Origin: Chroococcidiopsis sp. TS-821
GTDB taxonomy: Bacteria > Cyanobacteriota > Cyanobacteriia > Cyanobacteriales > Chroococcidiopsidaceae
DNA length: 64,000 nt
Reading direction: 5' to 3'
Assembly: GCF_002939305.1 (NCBI RefSeq)
Contig: NZ_MVDI01000007.1
Location: 124,001 to 188,000 of the forward strand
The notes under the pieces were generated by a model. It did no database searches and had not been told where the DNA came from. It saw nothing but the letters and a program-made list of their open reading frames with translations. Position numbers and translations under genes: made by a program. Of this stretch, positions 1 through 9,831 are shown piece after piece (position 1 is the first letter of the stretch; every line of letters begins with the position of its first letter).

Positions 1-565
1 TCGCCCAATCGCCTACTTGTACCGTGCTAGAATCACCTAACGGTGCAACAGGAACATCTCCACCAGCATCAATTTTAACTACAGCCAAATCAGTTACTTC
101 ATCAATTCCTTGTACAGTGCCTTCGAAAGTACGTCCGTCTTTGAGTTGTACTGTGACTCGATCCGCTTGGTTGACGACGTGGGCGTTGGTAAGAATCTCA
201 CCGCTAGGATCGATGATTACACCAGAACCAAGTCCGCGTAAGGTTTCTGGGGGCATTTGTTGCGAAAAACCGTCGCCAAAGAAACGGCGGAAGAACGGAT
301 CTTCGAGAAATGGTTCCGGAACCCGACGCGTTACTGTACGCTCGGTATCAATGCGTACTACAGCAGGTCCAACGCGATTGACTGCGGCAGTAACAAAGCT
401 ATTTGCGGTTATTGGAGCTTTAGCTTGCGCAATGCTAGTGTTATTTTCAGCAATGGGTGCTGCTTGACACGGTAACACTCGCAAAGTGCTAAATGTCAAA
501 ATAACTCCTAGTGCGATCGCTAATATGTAAGTACGAAGGCGCATCAACCATGATTTCACATGCAT
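1..565 (-). CDS. HtrA/HhoA-type periplasmic serine protease, N-terminal part
   Basis: Translated from the minus strand, this is the first 188 codons of a trypsin-fold DegP/HtrA protease; the gene runs off the left edge. The start is ATG at 565-563, followed by basic residues and a hydrophobic segment (about residues 7-30), which is a signal peptide or membrane anchor. The catalytic His lies in TNAHVV and the catalytic Asp region in TDLAVVKID; the Ser (GNSGG) would lie outside the window. The stretch before the protease core has the [15 protein letters not shown] motif of the cyanobacterial HhoA/HhoB/HtrA proteins. These degrade or refold damaged periplasmic and lumenal proteins. Which of the three paralogues this is cannot be decided from the part seen. 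Confidence 0.9.
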   Translation of the reverse strand, partial: MHVKSWLMRLRTYILAIALGVILTFSTLRVLPCQAAPIAENNTSIAQAKAPITANSFVTAAVNRVGPAVVRIDTERTVTRRVPEPFLEDPFFRRFFGDGFSQQMPPETLRGLGSGVIIDPSGEILTNAHVVNQADRVTVQLKDGRTFEGTVQGIDEVTDLAVVKIDAGGDVPVAPLGDSSTVQVGDWA

Positions 566-832
566 ACCTGTATAGTTTCCACCAGCTTTTTATGTAAGAC
601 TACTCTGTTTTGATTTTGACCTAAGTTTGAGCCATTGTAACGTTTGACTGTTTTTGATTTATCATCCTCCTCAATAATTGTACGGCTTTAAACCTGGAGT
701 TGAGAAATTCAAACATCAGACTATAACGACTATTCTTCCCACTTTTTGGTAGTTTTTCTTCTCTTCACTCAAAACTCACTGAGTTTATTTGAGTCACTCG
801 GTTCTCAAAAAATTGTCTTAATTTTCTATCCT

Positions 833-1741
833 ATGAATGTCTTCTCAAAAAAAAAGCCTCCTATACATATTGATGATGAAACTATTAATGGCTATATATT
901 TATGACTCCCACTTTCTTAATTATGGGAGTTTTCTTACTTTTACCAATCTGTTTAGCAGTTGTTTTGGCGTTTTATCGAGTTCAACCATTGGGAGATGTT
1001 AGTTATACCTTTAGAGGTTTGCGTAACTTTTGGCGAATGTTTAGCGACGAACGTGTCAAAATTGCTTTAAGAAATACAGTAGAGTATGTAACAATCGTTG
1101 TTCCAACACAAACTTTACTCGCGTTAAGTTTAGCCTTGGTTCTCAATACACAAATTAAAGGAAGAAACTTTTTTAGAGTACTATTTTTTTTACCAACAGT
1201 TACTTCATCTGCTGTTTTAACATTGATTTTTATGTGGATTTGTAACTCTAATGGGTTACTCAATCGCTTTCTTGCTTTTTTAGGTTTACCTACGTACAAC
1301 TGGCTAGGCGATCCGAGTGTTGCACTCAAAGCGATTATGCTTATGAATATTTGGGCAACTGCGCCGCTTTTTATGGTAATTTATTTAGCAGCTATGCAAG
1401 ATATTCCAGAAACGCTCTACGAAGCAGCAACGTTAGATGGCGCAAGTGCCTGGGATAAGTTTATCTATATTACTTTACCTTTTCTACAGCCTGTCACTTT
1501 TTTTGTTATTGTTATGGGAATAATTGGAACCTTTCAATTATTCGATCAATCTTATATTTTTTCGCGAGGTTCAGGAGGTCCTAATAACTCTACTTTGACA
1601 GTTGTATTATTAATTTATCAATATGCTTTTAAAAATCTTGATATGGGTTATGCAGCCGCGCTTGCTCTCATGTTAGCACTTGCAATTATGATTGCAACTT
1701 TGCTTCAGCGATTGTGGATTAAAGAAGATAAGTTTAATTGA
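833..1741 (+). CDS. sugar ABC transporter permease, MalF/UgpA type
   Basis: About 302 residues with six hydrophobic segments and the EAA loop of binding-protein-dependent permeases (EAATLDGASAWDKF near residue 200), which docks the ATPase. It would form the membrane channel with the next gene for uptake of a sugar or glycoside. The ATG at 833 is chosen over a TTG at 746 because MNVFSKKK leads directly into the first conserved cytoplasmic segment. The downstream permease starts 10 bases after its stop, so the two form an operon. No binding protein or ATPase gene is next to the pair, so the substrate cannot be inferred. The gene is AT-rich and contains no HIP1 octamer, unlike most of the window. 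Confidence 0.9.
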   Translation: MNVFSKKKPPIHIDDETINGYIFMTPTFLIMGVFLLLPICLAVVLAFYRVQPLGDVSYTFRGLRNFWRMFSDERVKIALRNTVEYVTIVVPTQTLLALSLALVLNTQIKGRNFFRVLFFLPTVTSSAVLTLIFMWICNSNGLLNRFLAFLGLPTYNWLGDPSVALKAIMLMNIWATAPLFMVIYLAAMQDIPETLYEAATLDGASAWDKFIYITLPFLQPVTFFVIVMGIIGTFQLFDQSYIFSRGSGGPNNSTLTVVLLIYQYAFKNLDMGYAAALALMLALAIMIATLLQRLWIKEDKFN

Positions 1742-1751
1742 ACAAGGATTT

Positions 1752-2585
1752 ATGTTGCTTAAAAAAACTACTTTACTTGCACCTATTTTATATATCATCT
1801 TAATTTTGTATGCGATTTTGACTTTTATACCTTTTGCTTGGGCGTTATCTGCTTCATTTAAACCTCTATCAGAAATTGTATCAGGTACAGATGGTTTTAT
1901 TCCGCAACAGTTTACGCTAGAAAACTACCAGCAGATTTTTGTCCAAGAACCGTTATTTGGTAGATGGTTATTTAATAGCGTGTTTGTTGCTGTATGTGTA
2001 ACCTTAGGTAACTTAATCTTTAACTCAATGGCGGGCTATGCTTTGGCTCGACTTCATTTTCCTGGAAATCAACTATTCTTTTTTTTGATATTAGCAGTTT
2101 TGATGGTTCCTGGACAAGTAACTTTGATTCCTACTTTTTTAATTTTGAAGTCTTTAGGCTGGCTGAATTCTTATCAAGGACTTATTGTTCCTAGTCTTGT
2201 TAATGCAACTTTTATTTTTATGATGCGACAGTTTTTTATTAACTTCCCTAAGGAATTAGAAGAAGCAGCAGCGCTGGATGGACTAGGGTATTTAGAAACT
2301 TTCTTTCAAATTGTGTTGCCGTTAGCCAAACCAGCTTTAGCAGCACAAGCAATTTTTATTTTTATGGGCTCTTGGAATAATTTTTTAACTCCCTTACTGA
2401 TTTTATCAGACAGTGAAATGTTTACTCTACCATTAGGATTAAATACATTTAAAGGACAATATATCAGCTATTGGAACTATATTATGGCAGCATCAATGAT
2501 GTTTACTTTACCAGCTTTGTTGATTTATGCCTTTTTTAATCGGTATTTTATTCGCGGAGTTACGTTTACAGGCGGTAAAGGGTAA
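1752..2585 (+). CDS. sugar ABC transporter permease, MalG/UgpE type
   Basis: About 277 residues, the second half of the heterodimeric sugar permease begun by the preceding gene. It has six membrane segments and the EAA loop EAAALDGLGYLETFFQIVLP near residue 180, then the usual LAAQAIFIFMGSWNNFL stretch of the CUT1 family. The start is ATG 1752 because AAGGA at 1744-1748 gives a ribosome site 3-4 bases upstream; an in-frame codon at 1692 lies inside the upstream gene. Base composition is AT-rich like its partner. Substrate is unknown. Confidence 0.9.
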   Translation: MLLKKTTLLAPILYIILILYAILTFIPFAWALSASFKPLSEIVSGTDGFIPQQFTLENYQQIFVQEPLFGRWLFNSVFVAVCVTLGNLIFNSMAGYALARLHFPGNQLFFFLILAVLMVPGQVTLIPTFLILKSLGWLNSYQGLIVPSLVNATFIFMMRQFFINFPKELEEAAALDGLGYLETFFQIVLPLAKPALAAQAIFIFMGSWNNFLTPLLILSDSEMFTLPLGLNTFKGQYISYWNYIMAASMMFTLPALLIYAFFNRYFIRGVTFTGGKG

Positions 2586-2660
2586 AGACTAGCCCTACAT
2601 TGTCACAAATTAGCTGTCAATGTTTAAACTGAAACTAGGTTGTGAAGATTTTTTTTCGTT

Positions 2661-3413
2661 ATGGCAGGACATAGTAAATGGGCAAATATTAAGCGCCAAA
2701 AGGCGCGTGTAGATGCAGTTAAAGGAAAGACTTTTACGCAATTATCGCGGGCAATTATTGTAGCAGCAAGAAATGGCGTACCCGATCCGGCGGGTAATTT
2801 TCAGCTACGAACAGCGATTGAGAAAGCAAAAGCAGCTGGGATACCGAATGAAAATATTGAACGCGCGATCGCTAAAGGTGCAGGTACTTACGCAGACGAC
2901 TCGGCGCAGCTTGAGGAAATTCGCTACGAAGGCTATGGACCGGGCGGTGTCGCAATTTTGATTGAAGCCTTAACCGATAACCGCAATCGTACTGCTGCTG
3001 ATTTGAGAGCCGCGTTTAGTAAAAATGGTGGTAATCTCGGTGAAACGGGTTGTGTTAGTTGGATGTTTGCCCAAAAAGGAGTCGTCATACTTTCTGGTGC
3101 GGTTGATGAAGAAAAGCTGTTAGAAGCATCATTAGAAGGTGGTGCTGACTCGTATGAACTTGCAGATGGTACGGCTGAAGTATTTACAGATGTAGGTAAT
3201 TTGGAAAACCTCAGTCAATATTTGAAAAATGAAGGTTTTGTTGTCAGTGATGTGGAGTTGCGCTGGATTCCTAGTAATAGTGTCGAAGTGAGTGACTCGG
3301 AACAAGCGCGATCGCTACTGAAGTTAATTGATACGCTGGAATCTCTCGATGACGTACAAAACGTTACGGCTAACTTTGAAATGGCTGATGAATTAATGGC
3401 GTTGAGTGTTTAA
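2661..3413 (+). CDS. yebC: YebC/PmpR family regulatory protein
   Basis: A 250-residue protein with the invariant start [14 protein letters not shown] and the family body through to its C-terminal acidic segment; length matches the family (about 250). YebC-family proteins act as DNA-binding regulators in some bacteria and, for some members, have been linked to relief of ribosome stalling at proline stretches. The role in cyanobacteria is not fixed. It follows the sugar permeases by 75 bases, with no sign that they share a function. Confidence 0.95.
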   Translation: MAGHSKWANIKRQKARVDAVKGKTFTQLSRAIIVAARNGVPDPAGNFQLRTAIEKAKAAGIPNENIERAIAKGAGTYADDSAQLEEIRYEGYGPGGVAILIEALTDNRNRTAADLRAAFSKNGGNLGETGCVSWMFAQKGVVILSGAVDEEKLLEASLEGGADSYELADGTAEVFTDVGNLENLSQYLKNEGFVVSDVELRWIPSNSVEVSDSEQARSLLKLIDTLESLDDVQNVTANFEMADELMALSV

Positions 3414-3486
3414 GCAAATATACCTTGATTCCCAAAGCTCGATCGCGTAACAATTAAGAATAAACGATGTTTTAGCTAGTTATACA

Positions 3487-4728
3487 ATGGTGCTGGAGCA
3501 GTTGGAACAAGCAATTTGTCCTCAGTTGGACTGTGACTATGACTTGGCGATCGTCGGTGGTGGTATTGTTGGACTGACGCTGGCGTGTGCGTTGAAAGAC
3601 TCTGGATTGCGCGTTGCAGTGATTGAAGCTAAACAGCATTCTGTCGCAGCGGCGAAAGGACAAGCTTACGCAGTTCACCAACTTGCAGCACGAATTTTCC
3701 AGGGAATTGGCGTGTGGGATAAGATGTTACCCAACATTGCACATTATCGCCGAGTGCGGCTATCTGATGCAGATTACCCTGGGGTCGTTGAATTTCAAAC
3801 AACAGATTTAGGCACAGATGTCATCGGTTATGTCGCGGAACACCAAGCGCTGCTAGCACCTTTGCAAGAATTCCTGCAGGAATGCGCTAACGTCACTTAT
3901 TTGTGTCCGGTAGAAGTTGTTGAGACAGAATATAAACCAGATTTCGTCGAGATTTCAGTTGCCATTGAGGGAAAACTGCAAACAATCCGCACGCGATTAC
4001 TTGTTGCTGCCGATGGAGCGCGATCGCGTATTCGTACCGCCGCCGGTATCAAAACTCGTGGTTGGCAATACTGGCAATCTTGTATTGTCGCCTTTGTGAA
4101 ACCAGAAAAGTCTCATAATGATACCGCTTACGAGCGATTTTGGTCGAGCGGTCCCTTTGCGATTTTACCTTTACCAGGGAATCGCTGTCGGATCGTATGG
4201 ACAGCACCGCATGAAGAAGCAAAGGCTTTACTCGCGTTGGATGACGCGCGGTTTTTGCAAGAGTTACAGCGTCGCTATGGCGATCAAATGGGGAAACTCG
4301 AACTAGAAGGCGATCGCTTTATTTTTCCAGTGCAGTTAATGCAGAGCGATCGCTATGTCTTACCGCGCCTTGCTTTGATTGGTGATGCAGCGCACTGTTG
4401 TCATCCGGTGGGTGGTCAAGGGTTAAACTTAGGCGTACGCGATGCAGCAGCTTTAGCGCAGGTGTTGCGAAATGCGCATGAGAATAGCCAGGATATCGGT
4501 AGTATTCAGATACTACAGCAATACGAACGTTGGCGCAAGCGGGAAAATTTAACAATTTTGGGTTTTACTGATTTGTTAGATCGGATGTTTTCTAACAATT
4601 GGTTGCCGTTGGTGGCGATTCGCCGGATTGGTTTGTGGATGTTACGACGGATTCCAATGTTTAGAGTTTATGCGTTACAGTTGATGATTGGTTTGCGAGG
4701 ACGGATACCAGAGTTAGCGCAGAGGTAA
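3487..4728 (+). CDS. FAD-dependent hydroxylase, UbiH/UbiF/Coq6 family
   Basis: A 413-residue flavoprotein monooxygenase. The N-terminal Rossmann motif GGGIVG is at residues 24-29, the second FAD motif GDAAHCCHPVGGQGLN begins near residue 299, and VAADGARSRIR (about 173-183) is the DG motif. Proteins of this family hydroxylate aromatic rings in ubiquinone synthesis; cyanobacteria make plastoquinone, so the substrate may be a quinone precursor or another aromatic compound. The C-terminal 60 residues are basic and hydrophobic and may bind membrane. It stands alone between yebC and the DUF72 gene on the same strand. Confidence 0.88.
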   Translation: MVLEQLEQAICPQLDCDYDLAIVGGGIVGLTLACALKDSGLRVAVIEAKQHSVAAAKGQAYAVHQLAARIFQGIGVWDKMLPNIAHYRRVRLSDADYPGVVEFQTTDLGTDVIGYVAEHQALLAPLQEFLQECANVTYLCPVEVVETEYKPDFVEISVAIEGKLQTIRTRLLVAADGARSRIRTAAGIKTRGWQYWQSCIVAFVKPEKSHNDTAYERFWSSGPFAILPLPGNRCRIVWTAPHEEAKALLALDDARFLQELQRRYGDQMGKLELEGDRFIFPVQLMQSDRYVLPRLALIGDAAHCCHPVGGQGLNLGVRDAAALAQVLRNAHENSQDIGSIQILQQYERWRKRENLTILGFTDLLDRMFSNNWLPLVAIRRIGLWMLRRIPMFRVYALQLMIGLRGRIPELAQR

Positions 4729-4773
4729 AGAAGAAGCACAAGAGACATAGACAATTAGGAATTACAAATTAGT

Positions 4774-5625
4774 ATGTTTCGGATTGGGTGTGCGGTGTGG
4801 TCGTATAAGGGATGGGTTGGTAATTTTTATCCGTCGGGGAGTCGAGCGAGTGAGTTTTTGCAGCTTTATAGTCGGCGGTTGACAACGGTGGAGGGAAATA
4901 CGACTTTTTATGCGACACCTGATCGAGAGACGGTAGCGCGGTGGGCTGCGGATACGCCGTCAGGGTTTGAGTTTTGTTTGAAATTACCGCGAGAGTTAAC
5001 GCATCAGGGATTGTTAAAACCTTCAATTTCTGGCGCGTTGAGTTTTTTGGAACAGGTGCGGGGATTAGGAAGTCGCTTAGGACCAATTTTTGCACAGTTA
5101 CCACCGCGCTATGGACCTGAGTTTTTGGAAGATTTGAGGGCGTTTCTCGGTGCTTGGGTGCAGGAAGATGCGGAATTGGCGTTGGAAGTGCGCCATCCTG
5201 ACTGGTTTACGGAACCTTATAGGAGTCGACTGAACAGTATATTAGAAGAGTTGGGAATTGGGCGAGTTTTGCTCGATTCGCGTCCGATTTACGATACGCC
5301 GGAAGATGTGCAGATTCTTTCGGAACGTCGCAAACCGCAGTTACCCTTGCAATTGAGCGTAACCGCACCTTTTAGTTTGATTCGTTTTATTAGTCATCCG
5401 CAGCGCGATTTGAATCAAAGCTTTTTGCAAGAGTGGGTAAGTGTGGTTGATGCGTGGTTACGTCAAGGTACGCGCGTGTATTTTTTTGTACATTGTCCGC
5501 AAGAAGCGCGATCGCCTGGTACGGCACGTTACTTTTATCATATGTTAGAAAAACACGGTGTTACAGTTTTGCCGCTTCCTTGGGATAGTATTGGGGAATC
5601 GCCTACGCAGCTTAGTTTGTTTTAG
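4774..5625 (+). CDS. DUF72 (YecE-like) TIM-barrel protein
   Basis: A 283-residue protein with the signature start FRIGCAVWSYKGWVGNFYP, the motif TTVEGNTTFYATP and the late segment VYFFVHCPQEARSPG typical of DUF72/YecE. The fold is a TIM barrel; biochemical function is not established. Start is ATG 4774, 45 bases after the flavoprotein gene, so co-transcription is possible. Length is normal for the family. Confidence 0.9.
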   Translation: MFRIGCAVWSYKGWVGNFYPSGSRASEFLQLYSRRLTTVEGNTTFYATPDRETVARWAADTPSGFEFCLKLPRELTHQGLLKPSISGALSFLEQVRGLGSRLGPIFAQLPPRYGPEFLEDLRAFLGAWVQEDAELALEVRHPDWFTEPYRSRLNSILEELGIGRVLLDSRPIYDTPEDVQILSERRKPQLPLQLSVTAPFSLIRFISHPQRDLNQSFLQEWVSVVDAWLRQGTRVYFFVHCPQEARSPGTARYFYHMLEKHGVTVLPLPWDSIGESPTQLSLF

Positions 5626-5634
5626 ATAAGCTTG

Positions 5635-5750
5635 GCGAATAAATTCGCAGCTCAAAAACTAAGTCCACCTCCGCGGACTAATGCGAAAATCAGAGCGATC
5701 AAAACCTATAAAGACAGGTTTTATTTGTGTAGCTGCGGTTTTAACTGCTA
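5635..5750 (+). repeat. palindromic interspersed repeat cluster
   Basis: Four consecutive dyads: GCGAAT/ATTCGC (5635-5648), AGTCC/GGACT (5662-5679), AAAACCT/AGGTTTT (5701-5722) and a GC-rich half palindrome around 5735-5748. The arrangement, including the 'tgtgtagctgcggtttta' tail, resembles dispersed palindromic repeats known from cyanobacterial genomes. It begins 10 bases after the DUF72 stop and could also act as its terminator. Membership in a genome-wide family is inference. Confidence 0.55.
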
Positions 5751-6310
5751 GGCTAAAAAATTAGCGAATAATTTTTACGACATCGTAAAGACCGCGTTCG
5801 TTATCAGCGTAAGCTTGCCAGTTTAGTCTCTTGACTCATAAATTGTTGTAGACGTCTATAAAATTAGTTTTTTTGGATGATAGCGTTAAGAATAAAGCAT
5901 AGAAGCACGGAAAACACAGAGGAAAGTTTAGGAGAGGTTCTTGCGAGCATAATATTACTCTAGTTTTTTAGAAGAAAACGAGCTTCATATCAAAGTATGA
6001 TTAATCTTTATACAGTTACCTCAAAAGAACTAAAAATTCTTATATTGCTTTATATTTAAAGACAGGAACAGTAGCATCAGGAAGTACTAAAGAAGCGATT
6101 TTCGTCACCTCAAAGCAATTATAAAAAAACTCGAACAGACTTCTAATTATCGCAGTGAAATGGATTCTGCACCAAACTAGTGACAACAAATATATGAGTT
6201 TTTAGTAGTAGGGTGCAAATGTTTTGAGGAATAAAATTTGTTTTGAAAAATCTCTTTTTATACCTTCTCTTTGTGTCTTTTGTGGTTCATTAAATTTCAC
6301 TCATAGCTTT
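5751..6310. other. intergenic, no gene recognised
   Basis: About 560 AT-rich bases between two convergent genes. All frames are broken by stops and no protein remnant, tRNA or clear terminator was recognised. Confidence 0.6.
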
Positions 6311-7021
6311 TCAACTAACACGACCGTAACGCGCAACCACAGAATTATGTGGATTAGCTTGATTAGTTAAATACGCCCACAATTGATCTCCTAGGGAAAA
6401 ATGCCACCATTCACTAGGATGACGCTGAAACCCAGCCGAATGCATTGCCTCAAACAATACCTGGCGGTGGAAGTGGTATTTTTGTGCTTCAGCATCAGTG
6501 CTATTGGTATAGTAATCGGGATGCGATCGCGGCGATAATTCATCAATCGCAGAACCCATATCAACCGTCTCGCCAGTATCATTGATGAGTGTTAGATCGA
6601 CAGCAGCCCCTGTACTATGTGGTGGCGGGTAGCGATCGTCTAAACTCGGTACTGCCCAAAGCTGATAAACTTGTTGCCAAATTTCCTGACGCTGAGTTGC
6701 AGATAAATTATCAACTTGCAACTCGGCAGCGCGCACAACTTGCTCAAACGTGTAATCTACCATAAATTGCTGCACAGCTACAGGGCGATAGGCATCAAAA
6801 ATGAGTAACCGCCACGCAGGATACTGTTTTTGCAGTTGAGTTTGCGCGGCGAGTAAAGCTGATACGACACCTTGACGTAAATAATACGGCGAGCGATCGC
6901 CATAAACTGCACCCAATTGCTGATAAGGATGCGGAGAAACCACCGCCAACTTTTCTAGAGGAATCAAAACGAGGGGTTCGTGACACTCTAGAATGGGAAC
7001 TTGCTGATAGGGCTTCTCCAT
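6311..7021 (-). CDS. D-alanyl-D-alanine dipeptidase, VanX/DdpX family
   Basis: A 236-residue M15D zinc peptidase. Seen residues: Arg79 in FDAYRP, His135 and Asp142 in HSTGAAVD (zinc ligands), and Glu204 with His207 in EWWH (catalytic Glu and third zinc ligand). All key VanX positions are intact. The family cleaves D-Ala-D-Ala, for vancomycin resistance in some bacteria or for recycling of cell-wall dipeptide; with no vanA/vanH nearby a recycling or catabolic role is more likely. No signal peptide is evident, so a cytoplasmic location is inferred. The malectin-domain gene lies 20 bases upstream on the same strand. Confidence 0.9.
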   Translation of the reverse strand: MEKPYQQVPILECHEPLVLIPLEKLAVVSPHPYQQLGAVYGDRSPYYLRQGVVSALLAAQTQLQKQYPAWRLLIFDAYRPVAVQQFMVDYTFEQVVRAAELQVDNLSATQRQEIWQQVYQLWAVPSLDDRYPPPHSTGAAVDLTLINDTGETVDMGSAIDELSPRSHPDYYTNSTDAEAQKYHFHRQVLFEAMHSAGFQRHPSEWWHFSLGDQLWAYLTNQANPHNSVVARYGRVS

Positions 7022-7041
7022 AATCGGTAAGTAATTCCCTG

Positions 7042-8661
7042 TTAACCTCGTAACACTTCAATGGCAGAAATTAAAGGAAAGTCTTTCTCCGCCTTAAAAG
7101 TTAAGTTGAGCTTACCATCAGTAACTTGTACGCCTCTAATTGATACCATCGTTGCGTTTAAAGCACCACCAGCCGCTTTTGTGATGTCGTAGTTATTCAT
7201 CACAAGCTTACCCTCAGCTAAAACGTCAAAGACGCGTCTACCAACGCCGCCAGGACCTTTACCAGGCGCACCCCAATACGTTTCAGCAAAATGCAATCGC
7301 ACTTCGAGATTTCCTGAAATGTTAATTGGCAGGTTAAAGTTGACAATCCGCGATGCTAGAGGAGTTGTGTTTGTAATTTTTCCACGATAAGTTTGGTAAA
7401 GTTTATCATTCGTTGTGTTGGCGATCGCAACGTTACCTGCATTTTCTGCTTGTGCGTTTGCTGGCGAGAACCAGCCTTTACCAGAATCAGAAGTCCAGAC
7501 TTTACCCGTATTATCGGTGTAAGAAACGTTACTACCTACATTTATGCGATAGAGTGTAGAGCGCGTTTCTGGCTTGATGTTACTTATTAAATAGACATTA
7601 TCCTGATAGTCATAGTTGATTCCAGAATAGTCCATTGCTAGAATCCAAGTGTTGGGGATAATTTGCCCTTGACGATTTCTCGCTGTCCAAAAGCGAACGT
7701 GATGTCCACTTGGTCCTGGACTACCTTTTTGTTGGTCGATTAATTGATTATTTTTTGTTGGATCGCTCCACTCTTGATCGATTTTAAAGCCGAAAGTTCC
7801 ATTTGGATTAAACGAACCTTGTGCAAGTTGCGATAAATTTTGTTTGCGCGGGAGTAGCGTTTGTCCGTCAATTCCTGCATGAGTAAAAACGACTTTAGTG
7901 GCGTTGCTACCTTTGCTATGCCAGAAAATTGTTGCAGTTTTTCCTTGCATGTGGTAGGCAGCTAATTGTTTTACGCTCACTGGTTGCGACGGATTTGCCT
8001 TTTGCCAGTAAGCTGAAAGTACTTCGTCACCGACGGCTTGCACTAAACCATTTTGATTGAGTTTTTGTCCAGGACCGGTAACTTTTGTTTGATAGCCGAA
8101 AACTTGGAGAATTTCGTTTAAACTGGGTTCTTGATTACCTTCGGATACCGATTGCCAGAAGCCGGAAAGCTGAACGACTTTGCTCGCCTCGTCGGCATCG
8201 TTGGATTTGATCGTTAAAGTACCATTATGAATGCTACCACTCGTTGCTTTAAAGCGGATGCGTAAATCAAGCTGTCCTCCAGGGACGATTGTTACAGGAA
8301 CTTTGATATTGTTGAGCAATTCCCACGGACCTGTAATAGGCAAGCCGGTGATTCTAAGCGGGCTAGTTCCTAAGTTTTTAGTTCGCAGCGTAACCGTGTC
8401 ATGAACTCCGTTGTCAGGCGGGTTATTCAGACTACCAATACGACTGAAGACAAGGCGATCGCTGTATGGTACGTTATCGAGGTTTTGAATATCAATTTCT
8501 GGACCACTGACTGCTGCTTGTATTGCAGAATGCTGCTGTAGAGGAGACAGCGTGCTTAAATCTGTTTGCGTGTGATTGAAGTTGTTATGCAGCGTACTAG
8601 TGTGGTTGTTTGGAGTAACAGACCCACTAGCTAAAGTATCCAATTGATAGTTGATCGCCAT
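7042..8661 (-). CDS. malectin-domain protein with ASH-like N-terminal domain
   Basis: A 539-residue protein of unknown role. Residues about 65-165 look like an immunoglobulin-type ASH/choice-of-anchor-D domain (TLRTKNLGTSPLRITGLPI, then LTIKSNDADEASKVVQLSG). Residues about 385-537 match malectin (YRINVGSN, RLHFAETYW, FDVLAEGK, NLTFKAEKDFPLISAIEVL), a carbohydrate-binding fold. The middle part is not recognised. No classical signal peptide is visible (start MAINYQLDTL), so export would need another route. It precedes the VanX-like gene by 20 bases, so the two may share a transcript. A cell-surface or glycan-binding role is inference. Confidence 0.75.
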   Translation of the reverse strand: MAINYQLDTLASGSVTPNNHTSTLHNNFNHTQTDLSTLSPLQQHSAIQAAVSGPEIDIQNLDNVPYSDRLVFSRIGSLNNPPDNGVHDTVTLRTKNLGTSPLRITGLPITGPWELLNNIKVPVTIVPGGQLDLRIRFKATSGSIHNGTLTIKSNDADEASKVVQLSGFWQSVSEGNQEPSLNEILQVFGYQTKVTGPGQKLNQNGLVQAVGDEVLSAYWQKANPSQPVSVKQLAAYHMQGKTATIFWHSKGSNATKVVFTHAGIDGQTLLPRKQNLSQLAQGSFNPNGTFGFKIDQEWSDPTKNNQLIDQQKGSPGPSGHHVRFWTARNRQGQIIPNTWILAMDYSGINYDYQDNVYLISNIKPETRSTLYRINVGSNVSYTDNTGKVWTSDSGKGWFSPANAQAENAGNVAIANTTNDKLYQTYRGKITNTTPLASRIVNFNLPINISGNLEVRLHFAETYWGAPGKGPGGVGRRVFDVLAEGKLVMNNYDITKAAGGALNATMVSIRGVQVTDGKLNLTFKAEKDFPLISAIEVLRG

Positions 8662-8763
8662 TGCCGACCTGAGAGGTTATATAGAGGTAAAAAATTGTAC
8701 TGACGAGCTATATAAAATCTTTACCATGTTTTTCTGCACAAGACGTCACAAATATCATCTACC

Positions 8764-9831
8764 TTAACTAACAGGTACAGAATGGGGAGAAACCCGCCAA
8801 ATCTTGATTGTTCGATCTTTGCTCCCAGTTGCAAAATTTAAACCGTTGTGACTAAAGGCGACGCACGTAATTCCTTGAGAATGATCTGCAAGATTGCGGA
8901 CAACTTCTCCATTTTTGATATTCCACAGTCGAATCACTCGGTCTTCACTAGCAGTTGCAAAGGTTTCGCCATCGCTGCTAAAACTAATTGCTGTGACTTC
9001 TTTTTTGTGTGCGGCGATCGTGCGGCGGAGTTCGCCGTTGCTCGTATTCCAAAGCTTGACTTCTCCAATATTACTACCACTTGCGAGCGTTTTGCTATCA
9101 GGGCTAAAGGCAACAGTGTATACTGGTCGTGCATGTCCTGCTAGCGAGTGCAGTAACTTACCTGTTCGCATATCCCAAATGTTGGCTCTTTGGCGATAAG
9201 TACCACTCGCAATCATTTGTCCGTTGGGACTAATCGCGATCGCCGCTACGCCTCCTTGATCCGCAATTGTACGTAAAAGTTGTCCTGTGCGCGCGTGCCA
9301 GATTTTGATTGTGCGATCGCCACTTCCACTCACTAAAATCTCGCCGTTGGGGCTAAATGCGATCGAACTCACCCAATCTTTGTGCCCTGTTAACGTGCGG
9401 ATGTTTTTGCCCGTTTTGAGGTCCCACAGTTTAATTGTTTTGTCCCCACTGGCGCTGGCTATTATCTGACTATCTGGAGTAAACGCGACTGAACTAATCC
9501 AGTCTTTGTGTCCTGATAAAGTGTGTAGCAGCTTTTTTGCACCCAAGTCCCACACTTTTACGGTGCGATCGCCACTTCCACTTGCTAGAACTTGTCCATT
9601 CGGGCTAAATCCTACTGTATAGATTGCCCGTGCGTGACCGCCGCTAATTGTATCTACTGATAATTTACCGCGCCACGCATTCGCTGCGGCTTGCAGCAGT
9701 TCGGTTTGTAATGATTTTGAACTAACGGCATGTGGTGTTACTTGTACTATAGATTGCGGCATCGCTGCTAAGGGCATGACGCCAAAAGTTAATAATGGAA
9801 GCGCGGTAAACACAATTTTTCGCGAGCGCAT
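8764..9831 (-). CDS. exported WD40 repeat protein (single propeller)
   Basis: A 355-residue protein. A signal peptide (MRSRKIVFTALPLLTFGVM...) is followed by seven WD40 repeats from about residue 62 to the end, each with the pattern [26 protein letters not shown]; one repeat (around residue 195) is weaker. Seven repeats are enough for one closed beta-propeller. Such cyanobacterial proteins serve as periplasmic or thylakoid-lumen scaffolds; no enzymatic domain is present. It lies upstream of the malectin gene on the same strand with a 102-base gap. Confidence 0.85.
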   Translation of the reverse strand: MRSRKIVFTALPLLTFGVMPLAAMPQSIVQVTPHAVSSKSLQTELLQAAANAWRGKLSVDTISGGHARAIYTVGFSPNGQVLASGSGDRTVKVWDLGAKKLLHTLSGHKDWISSVAFTPDSQIIASASGDKTIKLWDLKTGKNIRTLTGHKDWVSSIAFSPNGEILVSGSGDRTIKIWHARTGQLLRTIADQGGVAAIAISPNGQMIASGTYRQRANIWDMRTGKLLHSLAGHARPVYTVAFSPDSKTLASGSNIGEVKLWNTSNGELRRTIAAHKKEVTAISFSSDGETFATASEDRVIRLWNIKNGEVVRNLADHSQGITCVAFSHNGLNFATGSKDRTIKIWRVSPHSVPVS

